A stretch of DNA of 36,369 nucleotides, from contig JACRBX010000159.1 of NCBI GenBank assembly GCA_016219225.1, positions 1 through 36,369 on the forward strand. The letters are read 5' to 3'. Position numbers and translations under genes: made by a program. Shown piece by piece: positions 6,752-15,696 of this stretch (its first letter is position 1; every line of letters begins with the position of its first letter). The notes under the pieces are model-generated. The model did no database searches. It had not been told where the DNA came from and worked only from the letters and a program-made list of their open reading frames with translations. Source of the DNA: Deltaproteobacteria bacterium. Its GTDB lineage: Bacteria; Desulfobacterota; RBG-13-43-22.

Positions 6752-8996
6752 ACTCCTGGCGTTCCTTCAATGGAATTTCTATCCGGATTTTGGTCCCTTC
6801 CCCTTGGTGACTTTTCACTTGGAAGGTCCCTTCTAAAAGGGAGGTCCGCTCCCTGATTCCCAACAGCCCCAGGCTCCTTTTTTCATTGCCCCCTATTCGC
6901 CCGTCAAAGCCGATTCCGTCGTCTTCGGCCAAAAAGATGATTTTGGGATAGCTTTTTATAATGGAGAGTCGAAAATGCTCGGCCCGCGAGTGCTTTATGG
7001 CATTGTTCAAGGTTTCCTGGCTGAAGCGATACAAGACGGTTTCCATGTTCGGATCCAATCGATGATCAAAACCGACCATCCGAAAGTCTATTTTCAAGTT
7101 GGAACGGCTGGACACCCCCTTCAGATATAATTCCAGTGCCGGCTCCAGTCCTAAATCGCTCAATAAGGTCGGATGAAGACGGTAGGAGAGTCTCCTGATT
7201 TCGGAAGAAGTGCGCAGGAGCATCTGGCGAATCTCTTCCACCTGTCCCTTGAGAGGTTGGTCTTCCGCCGGAAGGGCCTCTTCCAGCCGGTCTAAGCCTA
7301 ATTTAACCGCCGTTAAGGCCTGACCGGCTTCATCGTGAAGTTCCCGGGCAATACGACGTCGTTCCTCTTCCTGGGTCTGAAAGAGTTTTTCGGTCAGGCG
7401 CCTGAGTTCCTGCCGGTGCCGGCGAATCGTCTTAATCAACTTGGCATTCTCGATGCCTCCTCCTAAAAAATTGGCTAATGAACCGATCAGATGGGTTTCG
7501 TGGGGACTCAAAATGCGTTTCGGAGGGATATCCAACCCAAAGAAGCCCAATCCCTTCCCTTTGGAAGTGATTAAAAAACAGGACAACCACGGGAGATCTC
7601 CCCCCTTTTTTAACTCATAGGTAATTTGAAAGGGCGGGAAAATAGGTTTGGGAAAAAAAGACCCGTTTTTCTCCAGGAGATATTTCTTTAAAAGGGTATC
7701 CTTAAAAAGGATCCCCTCCGGATCCGTTATTTCCAGAGGAGGGAGCCCGTGACGGACTTGAAGTTCGACCCTTTTTTTCTCGGGATCGAGCAGGAAAATC
7801 CCTCCTCGGCTCAGGCCTATCACTTTAATGAGATTTTTCAGCGACTCCTTGAACACCAGGTTCAAATTCAGGGAACGATTGAGGGCCATGGCCGTAGCAT
7901 TCAGGACGGAGAGTTCCACATTTCTTTGTTTCATGGCCTCTTCGGCCAGTTTACGCTGGGTGATGTCTTTGATGATCCCTTCAAATTCGATTTCGCCTGA
8001 TTCGGGGTTCTGGTATTGACGGCTGGAAATCAGGACATGAACCGGGGTGCCTTCCCGTTTTTTAAAATCTATCTCAAAGTCCCTCACTGAACCTTCTTGG
8101 CTCATCGCTTTCAAAAATCGGTTACGATCTTCGGCCTTTTTGTAAAGACGCTTGACGGTTCCTACGGAAAGCATCTCCTGTTTATTCGAATAGCCGAGCA
8201 TCTCCACCCCGGCCTGATTGACATCCAGGATGGTTCCCTCCAAATTGGTGATATAGATCATATCATGACTGCCTTCGAATATGCGTCGGTACTTTTTTTC
8301 CCTCCGGACGATTTCCTCCTGCAAATTTTTCAGTTCAGTGATGTCCTTAAAGATTTCGATCCCCCCGGTGATCCTTCCCTCATGGTCCCGAAATACCGTG
8401 GTGGAACAGATGATCGGTATCTTTCGGCCTTCGATATTGGTGATGGAATATTCCCGGTTGTAGATATTCGTTTTATTTTTGATCGCCTGTTTTAGGGCAC
8501 AATCGTTTTCACAAATCCGGTTTTTAAATACATCCTTGCAGTACATGCCCACAGCATCGTAGGCGGTAAAACCGGTGATTTTTTCTGCGGCCGAATTAAA
8601 ATAGGTAATCCGGAATTCTTGATCGGTAGTAAAGAGGCCGTCGGGAATGCGGTTCAGGATTTCCAGAAAACTCTCTTCCTTCTGGTAGATTTGTTCCATG
8701 ACCTTGGCATTGTATCGTCTCAACTGTTCGGTCATAAACAAGCTCCATCCGCCTTTCTCCTGTTCTCCTTTCATCTTGAAAAAAGGGCAGTCCAGACAGG
8801 CCGCCAACTTTTGAAAAAAGTCATCCCCGACGTAAACGCCGCAATGGGTCTTTGGAATGAGCCAGCAGGAGGAACCCCTTTTCCCATAGGCCGGACAGAG
8901 GACTTTGGCACAGTTGAGAAATTCCCAACAATTCGCCGGCGGTCTGGCCTCTTTTTCGGAAGGCTCCCTAAACCCTCTTTTGGGCAACAAACTCAC
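6735..8996 (-). CDS. Cytoplasmic sensor histidine kinase: two-CW-like Cys-rich, PAS-PAS-GAF-HisKA_3-HATPase
   Basis: About 753 residues from a GTG at 8996, chosen because AAAGGAG lies 9 nt upstream; the ATG at 9047 would overlap the preceding gene by 80 nt. Residues 23-73 hold seven cysteines (CWEFLNC, CPAY, SCWL, HCG, CLDCPFF), resembling the two-CW domain. PAS 1 (~108-223) has its own cysteine trio (YCKDVF...ICENDC). PAS 2 spans ~235-348 and a GAF-like region ~368-523. The HisKA_3 box has phospho-accepting H554 (RRRIARELHDEAGQ), followed by a HATPase with NNAIKHS, DDGIGFDG and GLLGIRER. No membrane segment was seen, so it senses a cytoplasmic or redox signal. It overlaps the V4R gene before it and the regulator after it. 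Confidence 0.9.
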   Translation of the reverse strand: MSLLPKRGFREPSEKEARPPANCWEFLNCAKVLCPAYGKRGSSCWLIPKTHCGVYVGDDFFQKLAACLDCPFFKMKGEQEKGGWSLFMTEQLRRYNAKVMEQIYQKEESFLEILNRIPDGLFTTDQEFRITYFNSAAEKITGFTAYDAVGMYCKDVFKNRICENDCALKQAIKNKTNIYNREYSITNIEGRKIPIICSTTVFRDHEGRITGGIEIFKDITELKNLQEEIVRREKKYRRIFEGSHDMIYITNLEGTILDVNQAGVEMLGYSNKQEMLSVGTVKRLYKKAEDRNRFLKAMSQEGSVRDFEIDFKKREGTPVHVLISSRQYQNPESGEIEFEGIIKDITQRKLAEEAMKQRNVELSVLNATAMALNRSLNLNLVFKESLKNLIKVIGLSRGGIFLLDPEKKRVELQVRHGLPPLEITDPEGILFKDTLLKKYLLEKNGSFFPKPIFPPFQITYELKKGGDLPWLSCFLITSKGKGLGFFGLDIPPKRILSPHETHLIGSLANFLGGGIENAKLIKTIRRHRQELRRLTEKLFQTQEEERRRIARELHDEAGQALTAVKLGLDRLEEALPAEDQPLKGQVEEIRQMLLRTSSEIRRLSYRLHPTLLSDLGLEPALELYLKGVSSRSNLKIDFRMVGFDHRLDPNMETVLYRFSQETLNNAIKHSRAEHFRLSIIKSYPKIIFLAEDDGIGFDGRIGGNEKRSLGLLGIRERTSLLEGTFQVKSHQGEGTKIRIEIPLKERQEYGTTH

Positions 8997-9567
8997 AGAA
9001 AGGATCTCCTTTGGCCCGGCAGGAAACTTCGTCCGTTTTAAATGCAAAACAGCCTTCCGGGTACTCTTCTCCGTAGAGCAGGTCCATAAAGGCTGCGGCC
9101 ACCCCCTGGAGCATATAGCATTTTCCGGAATCGGTCAGTCCATAGCGCTTGAGATATCCCGTAGCTTCATAAGAGTCGCTGACCCTTATCACCAATTTTT
9201 CATCGGCCAGAATCTCCATCACTTTGAGATCACCCCAACCGAAGGCCTCGGCCATGGCCGTAAACCCATAGATTTGATCTTCCTTTTTTTCTATCATGGG
9301 TTGGACGACTTCTTCCCATTCCCAGGAATTTCGAATCCCTTGAAAGGTGGCATAACCGCATTCCTGGGCGGCCTCGACCAAAAGGGTGGCCGCTTCTTTT
9401 TTCGGGTCCTTTCCCCAGGCCTTTTCGAACTGAAAGGAAAGCTGGTTATAATAATCGACAAAAAAGAGGGAAAGATAGACGCCGAAGGTGGGAATGATCC
9501 CCTTGGCATCCCTTATGCGACTCCCTTCCATAACGGCCTGAACAATTTTAATCCCGTCGATAGGCAT
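8968..9567 (-). CDS. Stand-alone V4R-domain sensor protein (second copy)
   Basis: 199 residues from ATG 9567 (GAGG upstream). The C-terminal part is a V4R (4-vinyl reductase) domain: ESYEATGYLKRYGLTDSGKCYMLQG, then AFMDLLYGEEYP and the family signature SCRAKGDPFCEF. V4R domains bind small hydrophobic or aromatic ligands in activators such as XylR/DmpR and in Bchl-J-type proteins. No output domain is present. It overlaps the upstream V4R gene by 20 nt and the kinase start by 29 nt, so all four signalling genes are coupled. The longer frame from 9660 is less likely because it would overlap the first V4R gene by 113 nt. Confidence 0.85.
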   Translation of the reverse strand: MPIDGIKIVQAVMEGSRIRDAKGIIPTFGVYLSLFFVDYYNQLSFQFEKAWGKDPKKEAATLLVEAAQECGYATFQGIRNSWEWEEVVQPMIEKKEDQIYGFTAMAEAFGWGDLKVMEILADEKLVIRVSDSYEATGYLKRYGLTDSGKCYMLQGVAAAFMDLLYGEEYPEGCFAFKTDEVSCRAKGDPFCEFVAQKRV

Positions 9568-10090
9568 GTGCGCCCTCGCTGATCTTGAAATGGCATTGCG
9601 GGTCCCCGACCATCTTACAACTCTGCTCTTCCACCCGATAATATCCCAGGGGCCGTTCATAAATCACTTCCAATACCCCGGCGATCCAGCCCCGGACAAA
9701 ATGACATCCCGGCGCCTCCCGGCGCCCATGTTTGGCCAGCCAGCCGGTCACATGATGGCTGGAGAGACTGATAATACGCCCCCCTTTAGGACTTACCTTT
9801 TCAAAGTGGATGATGCCCAGGCCGCAATTTTGATAGAGGGTGGAAAAAAGTTCCAATTTGGATTTAACGGTCCGGAGCCGGTCGAGCTGGCCGAGCAGGG
9901 ATTGAAAACCGGTGAAACAGGCATTCTCTGCCGCCTGGACCATCAATTCTATCCCTTTTTCTCCCAAATGGTCTTCCAACATTTTTTGAAGATTGATGTT
10001 GTAGTGGTGACAATGCATAGCGATGTGAAGCCCGGAGAGGGTGATCCGGGAACCTTCACGGGTAAGTTCACTGCGCCAATCCAGAATCAT
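9548..10090 (-). CDS. Stand-alone V4R-domain sensor protein (first copy)
   Basis: 180 residues ending in a V4R signature, SCKMVGDPQCHFKI. The middle (SSHHVTGWLAKHGRREAPGCHFVRGWIAGVLEVI) matches the V4R ligand-binding fold and parallels the next gene, so the pair look like diverged duplicates. An N-terminal helical region (HCHHYNINLQKMLEDHLGEKGIELM) also recurs in the second copy in altered form. No DNA-binding or kinase domain is present. It starts 67 nt after the adenosyltransferase stop and opens the V4R-V4R-kinase-regulator set. A ligand sensor feeding the kinase is the simplest reading, and is inferred. Confidence 0.82.
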   Translation of the reverse strand: MILDWRSELTREGSRITLSGLHIAMHCHHYNINLQKMLEDHLGEKGIELMVQAAENACFTGFQSLLGQLDRLRTVKSKLELFSTLYQNCGLGIIHFEKVSPKGGRIISLSSHHVTGWLAKHGRREAPGCHFVRGWIAGVLEVIYERPLGYYRVEEQSCKMVGDPQCHFKISEGAHAYRRD

Positions 10091-10157
10091 TTACTGTCCC
10101 CATTGGCTATGGTTATTAACGATGGTAAAACGCGAGGGCTGCTAAAACCGAAACCTT

Positions 10158-10700
10158 TCATCTCTCACTGCTGATACGATCAGGTATTCCTTTATCATAA
10201 TAATGCTTGAGGTTTTTCATTTCGGTGACCAGGTCGGCTTTTTCCAATATTTTCGGAAGGGCATTCCGCCCGGTCAAGATGAGTTCCATGGCTTCCGGCT
10301 TAGAGTCTATGACTTCTATAAGGTCCTGAACAGGGATCAGATTATAGGCCACGGCCACATTCACCTCATCCAGGATAAGGATGTCGCAGGCATTTTTTCT
10401 GATTAGCTCTTTGGCGTATTCCAGGGCTTTCCGGGCCAATTGTTTATCCTCGGGGTCCGGGTTAACGGTATTGATAAAGCCATGACGTCCCATGGGAATG
10501 ATGGTCAACAGAGGAGCCAATAGTTTTGCAGAAACCCGTTCCCCCGATATCTCATGCCCTTTAAGAAATTGTATAATGATCACCTTGCGGCCATGTCCTA
10601 CGGCCCGCAAGGCCAGCCCTAAGGCCGCCGTGGTCTTTCCCTTTCCGTTTCCGGTATAGACCTGAACCATGCCTCTTGATAGGTTATTCACTTTTTCCAT
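10158..10700 (-). CDS. cobO: Cob(I)alamin adenosyltransferase, CobO/BtuR family
   Basis: 180 residues; 190-200 is usual for the family. The P-loop GNGKGKTTAALGLALRA at residues 18-34 and the family segments VIIIQFLKG, ILDEVNVAV and LTGRNA are all present. The enzyme transfers the 5'-deoxyadenosyl group of ATP to cob(I)alamin, making the cofactor that a B12 mutase such as the one at 28.7-31.1 kb needs. It follows the acyl-CoA dehydrogenase gene after a 125-nt gap that contains a heptad repeat. Its place inside a catabolic operon, not a cobalamin-synthesis operon, suggests a supply role for the mutase pathway. Confidence 0.93.
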   Translation of the reverse strand: MEKVNNLSRGMVQVYTGNGKGKTTAALGLALRAVGHGRKVIIIQFLKGHEISGERVSAKLLAPLLTIIPMGRHGFINTVNPDPEDKQLARKALEYAKELIRKNACDILILDEVNVAVAYNLIPVQDLIEVIDSKPEAMELILTGRNALPKILEKADLVTEMKNLKHYYDKGIPDRISSER

Positions 10701-10738
10701 CCCAATACATGTTTTCCAAAATAGGGTTAGGGGATAAA

Positions 10739-10825
10739 CCGGTATAAGGTGTAAGGTTTACGGTGTATGGTTTTCAGGAATCTATAACCCTGAACCTTGG
10801 ACCTTAGACCTTAGACCTTGGACTT
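10739..10825. repeat. Intergenic heptad quasi-repeat, inverted arms (AAGGTNT words)
   Basis: The left arm (10739-10770) is built from AAGGTGT, AAGGTTT, ACGGTGT. The right arm (10787-10825) is built from CCTTGGA, CCTTAGA, CCTTAGA, CCTTGGA. The arms are roughly complementary, so the region could fold back on itself. The period is 7 nt. Confidence 0.65.
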
Positions 10826-11977
10826 TCACCCGCCCAGCAAGGACTTGGCAATCACCAGACGCTGGATCTCGGAAGTCCCCTCATACAAGGTGGTTACCCG
10901 CACGTCCCGGGCCAACCGTTCCACCGGATAATCACCCGTATAGCCGTAGCCGCCCAGCATCTGGACGGCTTTGTAACAGGCCCGGTTGGCCGCCTCCGTA
11001 GCCAGAACCTTTCCCATAGAGGCCTCACGGGTGAATGGTTTACCGGATTCTTTCAGAAAAGCGGCACGCAGGATAAGCAGTTGGGCGGCCTCCAATTCGG
11101 TATAGGCATCTGCCATCATGCACTGGATGGCTTGAAAGTGGGAAATAGGCTGGCCAAATTGTTCCCGGGTTTTAGTATAATCCACGGCAAAATCCATGGC
11201 CGCCCGGCCGATGCCGATGGACAGGGAACCGATACCGATCCTGCCGCCGGCCAATTCCATGAGAGCGATCCGAAAACCGTCGTCTAACGAACCCAGAAGA
11301 TTTTCTTTGGGGATACGGCAGTTGTCAAAAATAAGCTGGTTGGTGCTGGAGCCTTTCTGTCCCATCTTTTTTTCATCGGCCCCAACGATATAACCGGGGG
11401 TACCCTGCTCAACAACAAAGGCGCTGATCCCCTTTCCCTTGGGAGCCATCTTATTGGTCACGGCCCAGACCACCACCACCCCGGCATATTCGGCGCTGGT
11501 AATAAAGATCTTCTGCCCGTTGAGGACCCAATCGTTGCCGTCTAATACGGCAGTTGTTTTCATGCCGGCCGGATCCGAACCGGCCCCCGGTTCGGTCAAC
11601 CCGAAGGCCCCGGCCGTGTATTCTCCGGAACAGAGGCGCGGGATATGCGTATTCTTTATTTCTTCAGTACCGAACTCCAGCAGCACCTCGGCCACCATGT
11701 TGGTCACCGACATGGTGGCGGCCGTGGCGGCGCAGCCGGCCCCGATCTCGGTCATAGCCAGGCTGTAAGCCATTACCCCAACCTGGGCACCGCCATAGAT
11801 CTCGGGGATATTCATGCCCATCAACCCCAGATCGGCCATCTTTTTCAGATTGGCCTTGAGTATGGTCCGGTCCCTGGTTTCATCCAACCGGGCGGCCTGG
11901 GGGGCCAATTCGGTCCGTGAAAAATCCCGGCACATGGCCTGGATCATCTTTTGTTCTTCGGTCAGGGCAAAGTCCAT
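10826..11977 (-). CDS. Acyl-CoA dehydrogenase (short-chain type), copy 1
   Basis: 383 residues from ATG 11977 (AAGGA upstream; MDFALTEEQKMIQAM is the normal family start, so the eight extra residues of the longer frame are not needed). Family signatures are GAFGLTEPGAGSDP (FAD and substrate loop), KIFITSAEYAG, REQFGQPISHFQAIQ and LGGYGYTGDYP. The catalytic base lies in TLYEGTSEIQRLVIA. It oxidises acyl-CoA to 2-enoyl-CoA, passing electrons to an electron-transfer flavoprotein that is not in this window. It is 108 nt downstream of a paralogue, with a heptad repeat between them. The chain length preferred is unknown. Confidence 0.93.
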   Translation of the reverse strand: MDFALTEEQKMIQAMCRDFSRTELAPQAARLDETRDRTILKANLKKMADLGLMGMNIPEIYGGAQVGVMAYSLAMTEIGAGCAATAATMSVTNMVAEVLLEFGTEEIKNTHIPRLCSGEYTAGAFGLTEPGAGSDPAGMKTTAVLDGNDWVLNGQKIFITSAEYAGVVVVWAVTNKMAPKGKGISAFVVEQGTPGYIVGADEKKMGQKGSSTNQLIFDNCRIPKENLLGSLDDGFRIALMELAGGRIGIGSLSIGIGRAAMDFAVDYTKTREQFGQPISHFQAIQCMMADAYTELEAAQLLILRAAFLKESGKPFTREASMGKVLATEAANRACYKAVQMLGGYGYTGDYPVERLARDVRVTTLYEGTSEIQRLVIAKSLLGG

Positions 11978-11993
11978 TGGATTTCCTTGATTT

Positions 11994-12085
11994 CGGCGCA
12001 AGGCGTAAGGCGCAGGGCGCAGGGCGCACGATTCTTTGTTTATTTATTGTTTTGAGCCTTGGACCTTGTGCCTTAAGCCTTATGC
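11994..12085. repeat. Intergenic heptad quasi-repeat, inverted arms (AGGCGC/GCCTTA words)
   Basis: The left arm 11994-12030 reads AAGGCGT, AAGGCGC, AGGGCGC, AGGGCGC. The right arm 12053-12085 reads AGCCTTG, GACCTTG, TGCCTTA, AGCCTTA, TGCCTAT. Both have a 7-nt period and roughly complementary sense. Confidence 0.65.
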
Positions 12086-13234
12086 CTATTTGCCTTTAAG
12101 GACATTATTAGCAATAACAATCCTCATGATCTCATTGGTGCCTTCATAGATCTGGGTGATCTTGGCGTCCCGCATATGGCGTTCCATGGGGTATTCCCGG
12201 CAATAGCCATAACCACCCAGGACCTGGACCCCCTCAACGGCCGCCTGCATAGCAGCATCGGAGGCGTACAGCTTGGCCATGGCCGCCGCCTTCTCATAAT
12301 GAAGATGATTATCTTCCATCCAGGCGGCCCGTAGGGTCAACAGTTCGGCGGCATCCAACTGGGTAGCCATATCGGCCAGTTTCCACTGAATGGCCTGGAA
12401 AGCGGAAATCGGTTGGCCGAATTGTTCCCGGGTTTTGGCATAGTCGACAGCCTCTTCCAGAACTGCCCGGCCGATCCCGATAGCCTGGGAGGCGATGCCG
12501 ATCCGGCCTCCATCCAGGGTGGTCAGCATCTGTTTAAATCCCTCTCCGGGACTACCCAACAAGGCATCCTTGGGAAGCCGGGCATTATCAAAAATCATCT
12601 CGGCTGTACCCGAGGCATTGATCCCCAATTTTTCTTCTACCCGGCCCAAAGAATAGCCCGGGGTGTTTTCCAGGTCTACCACGAAGGTGCTGATCCCCTT
12701 ATAGCCTTTCTCCTTATCAGTGACCGCGGCCAGGACACAAAACCCGGCCACATTCCCATTGGTAATAAATTTCTTTTCGCCGTTGATGACCCACTCATCA
12801 CCGTCCAAAACTGCGGTAGTCCGCATGCGGGCCGGGTCCGATCCGGCGCCGGCTTCGGTCAAGCCGAAACAGCCCAATTTTTCCCCGCTGGCCACCGGCG
12901 TAAGGTACTTCAATTTTTGTTCGTGGGTCCCGAAGGCCATGACCGGAAAGCAATATAGGGAATTGTTGACCGACATGATTACGCCGGTAGAGGCGCAGGC
13001 CTTGGAAATCTCGATCAGGGCCACCACATAGCTGATATAATCCATACCGCCGCCACCGTATTCCTCGGGAACGGCAATTCCCAAAAATTTAAGCTCCGCC
13101 AGTTTCTTACAAATCTCGGCCGGATGTTCATGGGTGGCATCCAGACGAGCGGCCACCGGTTTGATCTCGGCCTCGGCAAACCTCCGGGCCATCTCCCGGA
13201 CCATCTGTTGTTCTTCGGTTAAATTAAAATCCAT
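12086..13234 (-). CDS. Acyl-CoA dehydrogenase (butyryl-CoA type), copy 2
   Basis: 382 residues, the usual family length. Signatures: GCFGLTEAGAGSDPARM, KKFITNGNVAGFCVL, REQFGQPISAFQAIQ and LGGYGYCREYPMERHMRD. The catalytic glutamate lies in QIYEGTNEIMRIVIA. The overall pattern is closest to butyryl-CoA dehydrogenases of anaerobes. It acts in the cytoplasm in the first beta-oxidation step, or in reverse as a crotonyl-CoA reductase. It precedes the other dehydrogenase and follows the crotonase gene. Having two paralogues side by side suggests different chain lengths or branching. Confidence 0.94.
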   Translation of the reverse strand: MDFNLTEEQQMVREMARRFAEAEIKPVAARLDATHEHPAEICKKLAELKFLGIAVPEEYGGGGMDYISYVVALIEISKACASTGVIMSVNNSLYCFPVMAFGTHEQKLKYLTPVASGEKLGCFGLTEAGAGSDPARMRTTAVLDGDEWVINGEKKFITNGNVAGFCVLAAVTDKEKGYKGISTFVVDLENTPGYSLGRVEEKLGINASGTAEMIFDNARLPKDALLGSPGEGFKQMLTTLDGGRIGIASQAIGIGRAVLEEAVDYAKTREQFGQPISAFQAIQWKLADMATQLDAAELLTLRAAWMEDNHLHYEKAAAMAKLYASDAAMQAAVEGVQVLGGYGYCREYPMERHMRDAKITQIYEGTNEIMRIVIANNVLKGK

Positions 13235-13249
13235 CTTTTCTCCTTAATG

Positions 13250-13416
13250 CGAGTTACGTGTTCCGCGTTGCGGGTTGCGGGTTATAAAATCATTTTCCGG
13301 AGCCTTCAATCCGAAACTGGCAACGAAATATCACGCCCGCCTGATGAGGATATCGACGAAGTATGAAAATGTTGTTAGTTTTGAACGCGCAACTCGTAAC
13401 TCGTAACCTGCAACTT
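13250..13416. repeat. Intergenic heptad quasi-repeat, inverted arms (GTTGCGG / AACTCGT words)
   Basis: The left arm (13250-13283) repeats GTTGCGG. The right arm (13386-13416) reads AACTCGT, AACTCGT, AACCTGC. Between them lies ACGAAGTATGAAAATG, a core also found near 29.3 and 31.2 kb. No gene is present in this 192-nt gap. Confidence 0.6.
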
Positions 13417-13426
13417 TATTTTCTTA

Positions 13427-14212
13427 TTATATTTCCCCCTTAAATTCCGGCTGGCGTTTTTCCAGGAAGGCGGTCAATCCTTCCTTCGCATCGGAACTGG
13501 TAAAGGCGATGGCAAAGGCGTCCACTTCCATGGCGCAGCCGTTGCGCAGATCCACATCAAAGCCCCGGTTCATGGCCTGTTTAACGGCCCGAAGGGCCGC
13601 CCGGCTTTTGGAGGCCATCAGCTTGGCAGTCTTCTGTGCCTGGCCCATTAATTCTTCAGGCGGAAAGACCTTATTGACCATGCCGATCTCTTTGGCCTGC
13701 TGGGCTGTGATCATCTCTCCGGTCAGACACATTTCCTTGGCCAGGCCTTTTCCCACCAGGCGGGCCAGACGCTGGGTTCCGCCGAATCCGGGGATGATCC
13801 CGAGATTAATTTCCGGTTGCCCGAATTTAGCCTTTTCCGAGGCATAGATAAAGTCACAGGCCATGGCAATCTCCGTCCCCCCACCCAGGGCGAAACCGTT
13901 GACCGCGGCGATAATCGGTATCTCCAAAGCCTCCATGGCAAAAAGGACCTCATGCCCTGAAGCGGAGAAGCGTTTGGCCTCCATAGGGTTCATTTTGGCC
14001 ATAGTCGCGATATCCGCCCCGGCCACAAAGGCCTTGTCCCCGGTCCCGGTCAGGATAACGGCCCGAACTTCTTTATTTTTGGCAATCTGCCTGAAGGCTT
14101 CGCCTAACTCTTCCACCACTTCGGGATTCAAGGCATTCAAGGCCTTGGGACGATTAATGGAGATGGTAGCAATCCCCTCCTGGATATCCAACAAAATGTT
14201 ATTAAATGTCAT
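13427..14212 (-). CDS. Enoyl-CoA hydratase/crotonase family
   Basis: 261 residues. The oxyanion-hole segment is KAFVAGADIATM, and GFALGGGTEIAMACD and FGQPEINLGIIPGFGGTQRL supply the two catalytic glutamates. This full set marks an active hydratase and not one of the decarboxylase or isomerase members. It adds water to crotonyl-CoA or a similar 2-enoyl-CoA to give the (S)-3-hydroxyacyl-CoA. AAAGGAG lies 7 nt before the ATG. It lies between the thiolase and dehydrogenase genes in one beta-oxidation cluster. A 3-hydroxyacyl-CoA dehydrogenase, needed for the next step, is missing from the window. Confidence 0.94.
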   Translation of the reverse strand: MTFNNILLDIQEGIATISINRPKALNALNPEVVEELGEAFRQIAKNKEVRAVILTGTGDKAFVAGADIATMAKMNPMEAKRFSASGHEVLFAMEALEIPIIAAVNGFALGGGTEIAMACDFIYASEKAKFGQPEINLGIIPGFGGTQRLARLVGKGLAKEMCLTGEMITAQQAKEIGMVNKVFPPEELMGQAQKTAKLMASKSRAALRAVKQAMNRGFDVDLRNGCAMEVDAFAIAFTSSDAKEGLTAFLEKRQPEFKGEI

Positions 14213-14235
14213 GATCTCTCCTTTCGATTATCTTA

Positions 14236-14395
14236 TAGCTGATAGCGGTCAGCGGTCAGCCAAAAAAAAACAACTTACTAACCCCTCATGCCTCCGTGAA
14301 ACCTCATGAGATATGAAAAAGAGGTTCTCCGAACTCTGAACTCCGAACTTTTGTCGTGTTTTAGCTGAGTGCTGACCCCTGACCGCTGAAAGCTG
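14236..14395. repeat. Intergenic heptad quasi-repeat, inverted GGTCAGC arms around GAACTCC words
   Basis: The left arm 14236-14261 (AGCGGTC, AGCGGTC, AGCC) and the right arm 14362-14395 are complementary at about 20 of 24 positions by eye. Between them, 14327-14350 repeats CCGAACT, CTGAACT, CCGAACT. All have a 7-nt period. Confidence 0.7.
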
Positions 14396-14397
14396 TC

Positions 14398-15576
14398 TTA
14401 CTTTCTTTCCAAAATCAAAGCCGCTCCCATGCCCCCACCGACACACAGGGTGGCCAGCCCCAGGGCAGACTGTCTTTTGATCATCTCATAAAGCAAGGTT
14501 ACCAGGATCCTGGCTCCGCTGGCCCCGATGGGATGACCGATGGCAACGGCCCCGCCGTTGACATTGACCTTTTCCGGGTCCCAGCCCATGGCCCGGTTAA
14601 CGGCCACGGCCTGGGCGGCAAAGGCTTCATTGGCCTCGATGAGATCCAAATCTTTTGCCGAGAGACCGGCTTTCTCCAAGGCCTTTTTAGAGGCCGGAAT
14701 TGGCCCGGTGCCCATGATCCAGGGGTCCACCCCAGCCGTGGCATAGGAACGGACAAAGGCCAGGGGCTGAAGGCCCATCTCTTTGGCCTTGTCTAAGGAC
14801 ATGACGACAAAGGCAGCGCCCCCGTCATTAATACCCGAGGCGTTGCCGGCCGTCACGGTGCCGTCTTTTTTAAAGGCCGGTTTGAGTTTGGCCAGGTCTT
14901 CCAGGGTCGTGGCCCTGGGATGTTCGTCGGTATTAAATAAAATCGGATCCCCTTTTCTCTGGGGAATAGGCACCGGGATGATCTCTTCCTTGAACCGGCC
15001 TTCTGCTAAGGCCTTCTGGGCATTTTGCTGACTCCGCAAAGATAAGCGGTCCTGGTCTTCCCGGGTAATGCTGAATTGTTCCGCCACCTTTTCGGCCGTC
15101 AGGCCCATATGGACCTGACCAAAGACATCGGTCAACCCGTCATAGATCATCAGATCCACCAATTCCCCATTGCCCATCCTGGCCCCCCAGCGGGCCTGTC
15201 TTAAGGCATAAGGGGCCATGCTCATACTTTCCATCCCTCCGGCCACAACGATATCGGCATCGCCTGCTTTGATGGCCTGGGCGGCCATCATGACCGATTT
15301 TAGCCCCGAGGCGCAGACCTTGTTGATGGTGGTGGCCGGAACTTCCTGGGGAATACCGGCATGGATCACCACCTGGCGGGCCGGATTCTGACCCAGGCCG
15401 GCCTGGAGGACGTTACCCAAAATAACCTCGTCTACCTGGCCCGGAGAAACTTGTGCCCTTTTCAGGGCCTCCTGAACGGCAACAACTCCTAATTTAACGG
15501 CCGGTATCTCTTTTAAGGTACCGCCGAATCTTCCCACCGGCGTACGCGCTGCACTGACAATAACAACCTCTTTCAT
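14398..15576 (-). CDS. Acetyl-CoA C-acetyltransferase (thiolase), copy 1
   Basis: 392 residues, the normal thiolase length. The nucleophilic cysteine is in [39 protein letters not shown] supplies the catalytic histidine, and [17 protein letters not shown] the second cysteine. EANEAFAAQ is also present. It cleaves acetoacetyl-CoA or a longer 3-oxoacyl-CoA with CoA, or runs in reverse. A strong Shine-Dalgarno GGGGAGG precedes the ATG. It is the downstream member of a tandem pair and is likely biosynthetic-type by sequence, although its operon points to fatty acid breakdown. Confidence 0.95.
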   Translation of the reverse strand: MKEVVIVSAARTPVGRFGGTLKEIPAVKLGVVAVQEALKRAQVSPGQVDEVILGNVLQAGLGQNPARQVVIHAGIPQEVPATTINKVCASGLKSVMMAAQAIKAGDADIVVAGGMESMSMAPYALRQARWGARMGNGELVDLMIYDGLTDVFGQVHMGLTAEKVAEQFSITREDQDRLSLRSQQNAQKALAEGRFKEEIIPVPIPQRKGDPILFNTDEHPRATTLEDLAKLKPAFKKDGTVTAGNASGINDGGAAFVVMSLDKAKEMGLQPLAFVRSYATAGVDPWIMGTGPIPASKKALEKAGLSAKDLDLIEANEAFAAQAVAVNRAMGWDPEKVNVNGGAVAIGHPIGASGARILVTLLYEMIKRQSALGLATLCVGGGMGAALILERK

Positions 15577-15600
15577 AAAACCTCCCCTGAATTCAGTATT

Positions 15601-15692
15601 GAGTTAAGAGTTCGGAGCTGGTAGTTGTGAGAAACCTTCTCTTTTGTCCTATCAAGCCTTTGCTCCGAACTAATTACTCCGAACTCCGAACT
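15601..15692. repeat. Intergenic heptad quasi-repeat, inverted arms (TTCGGAG / CCGAACT words)
   Basis: The left arm 15601-15620 (GAGTTAAGAGTTCGGAGC) and the right arm 15661-15692 (CCGAACT repeated) are roughly complementary. They fill the gap between the two thiolase genes. Confidence 0.6.
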
Positions 15693-15696
15693 TTTT

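Noticed and set aside
8997-9047. Upstream ATG start for the histidine kinase
   Set aside because: It would overlap the V4R gene by 80 nt and lacks a ribosome site; the GTG at 8996 has AAAGGAG at good spacing.
13250-13416. CRISPR-like array
   Set aside because: The repeat units are 7 nt, drifting and without spacers; no cas genes nearby.
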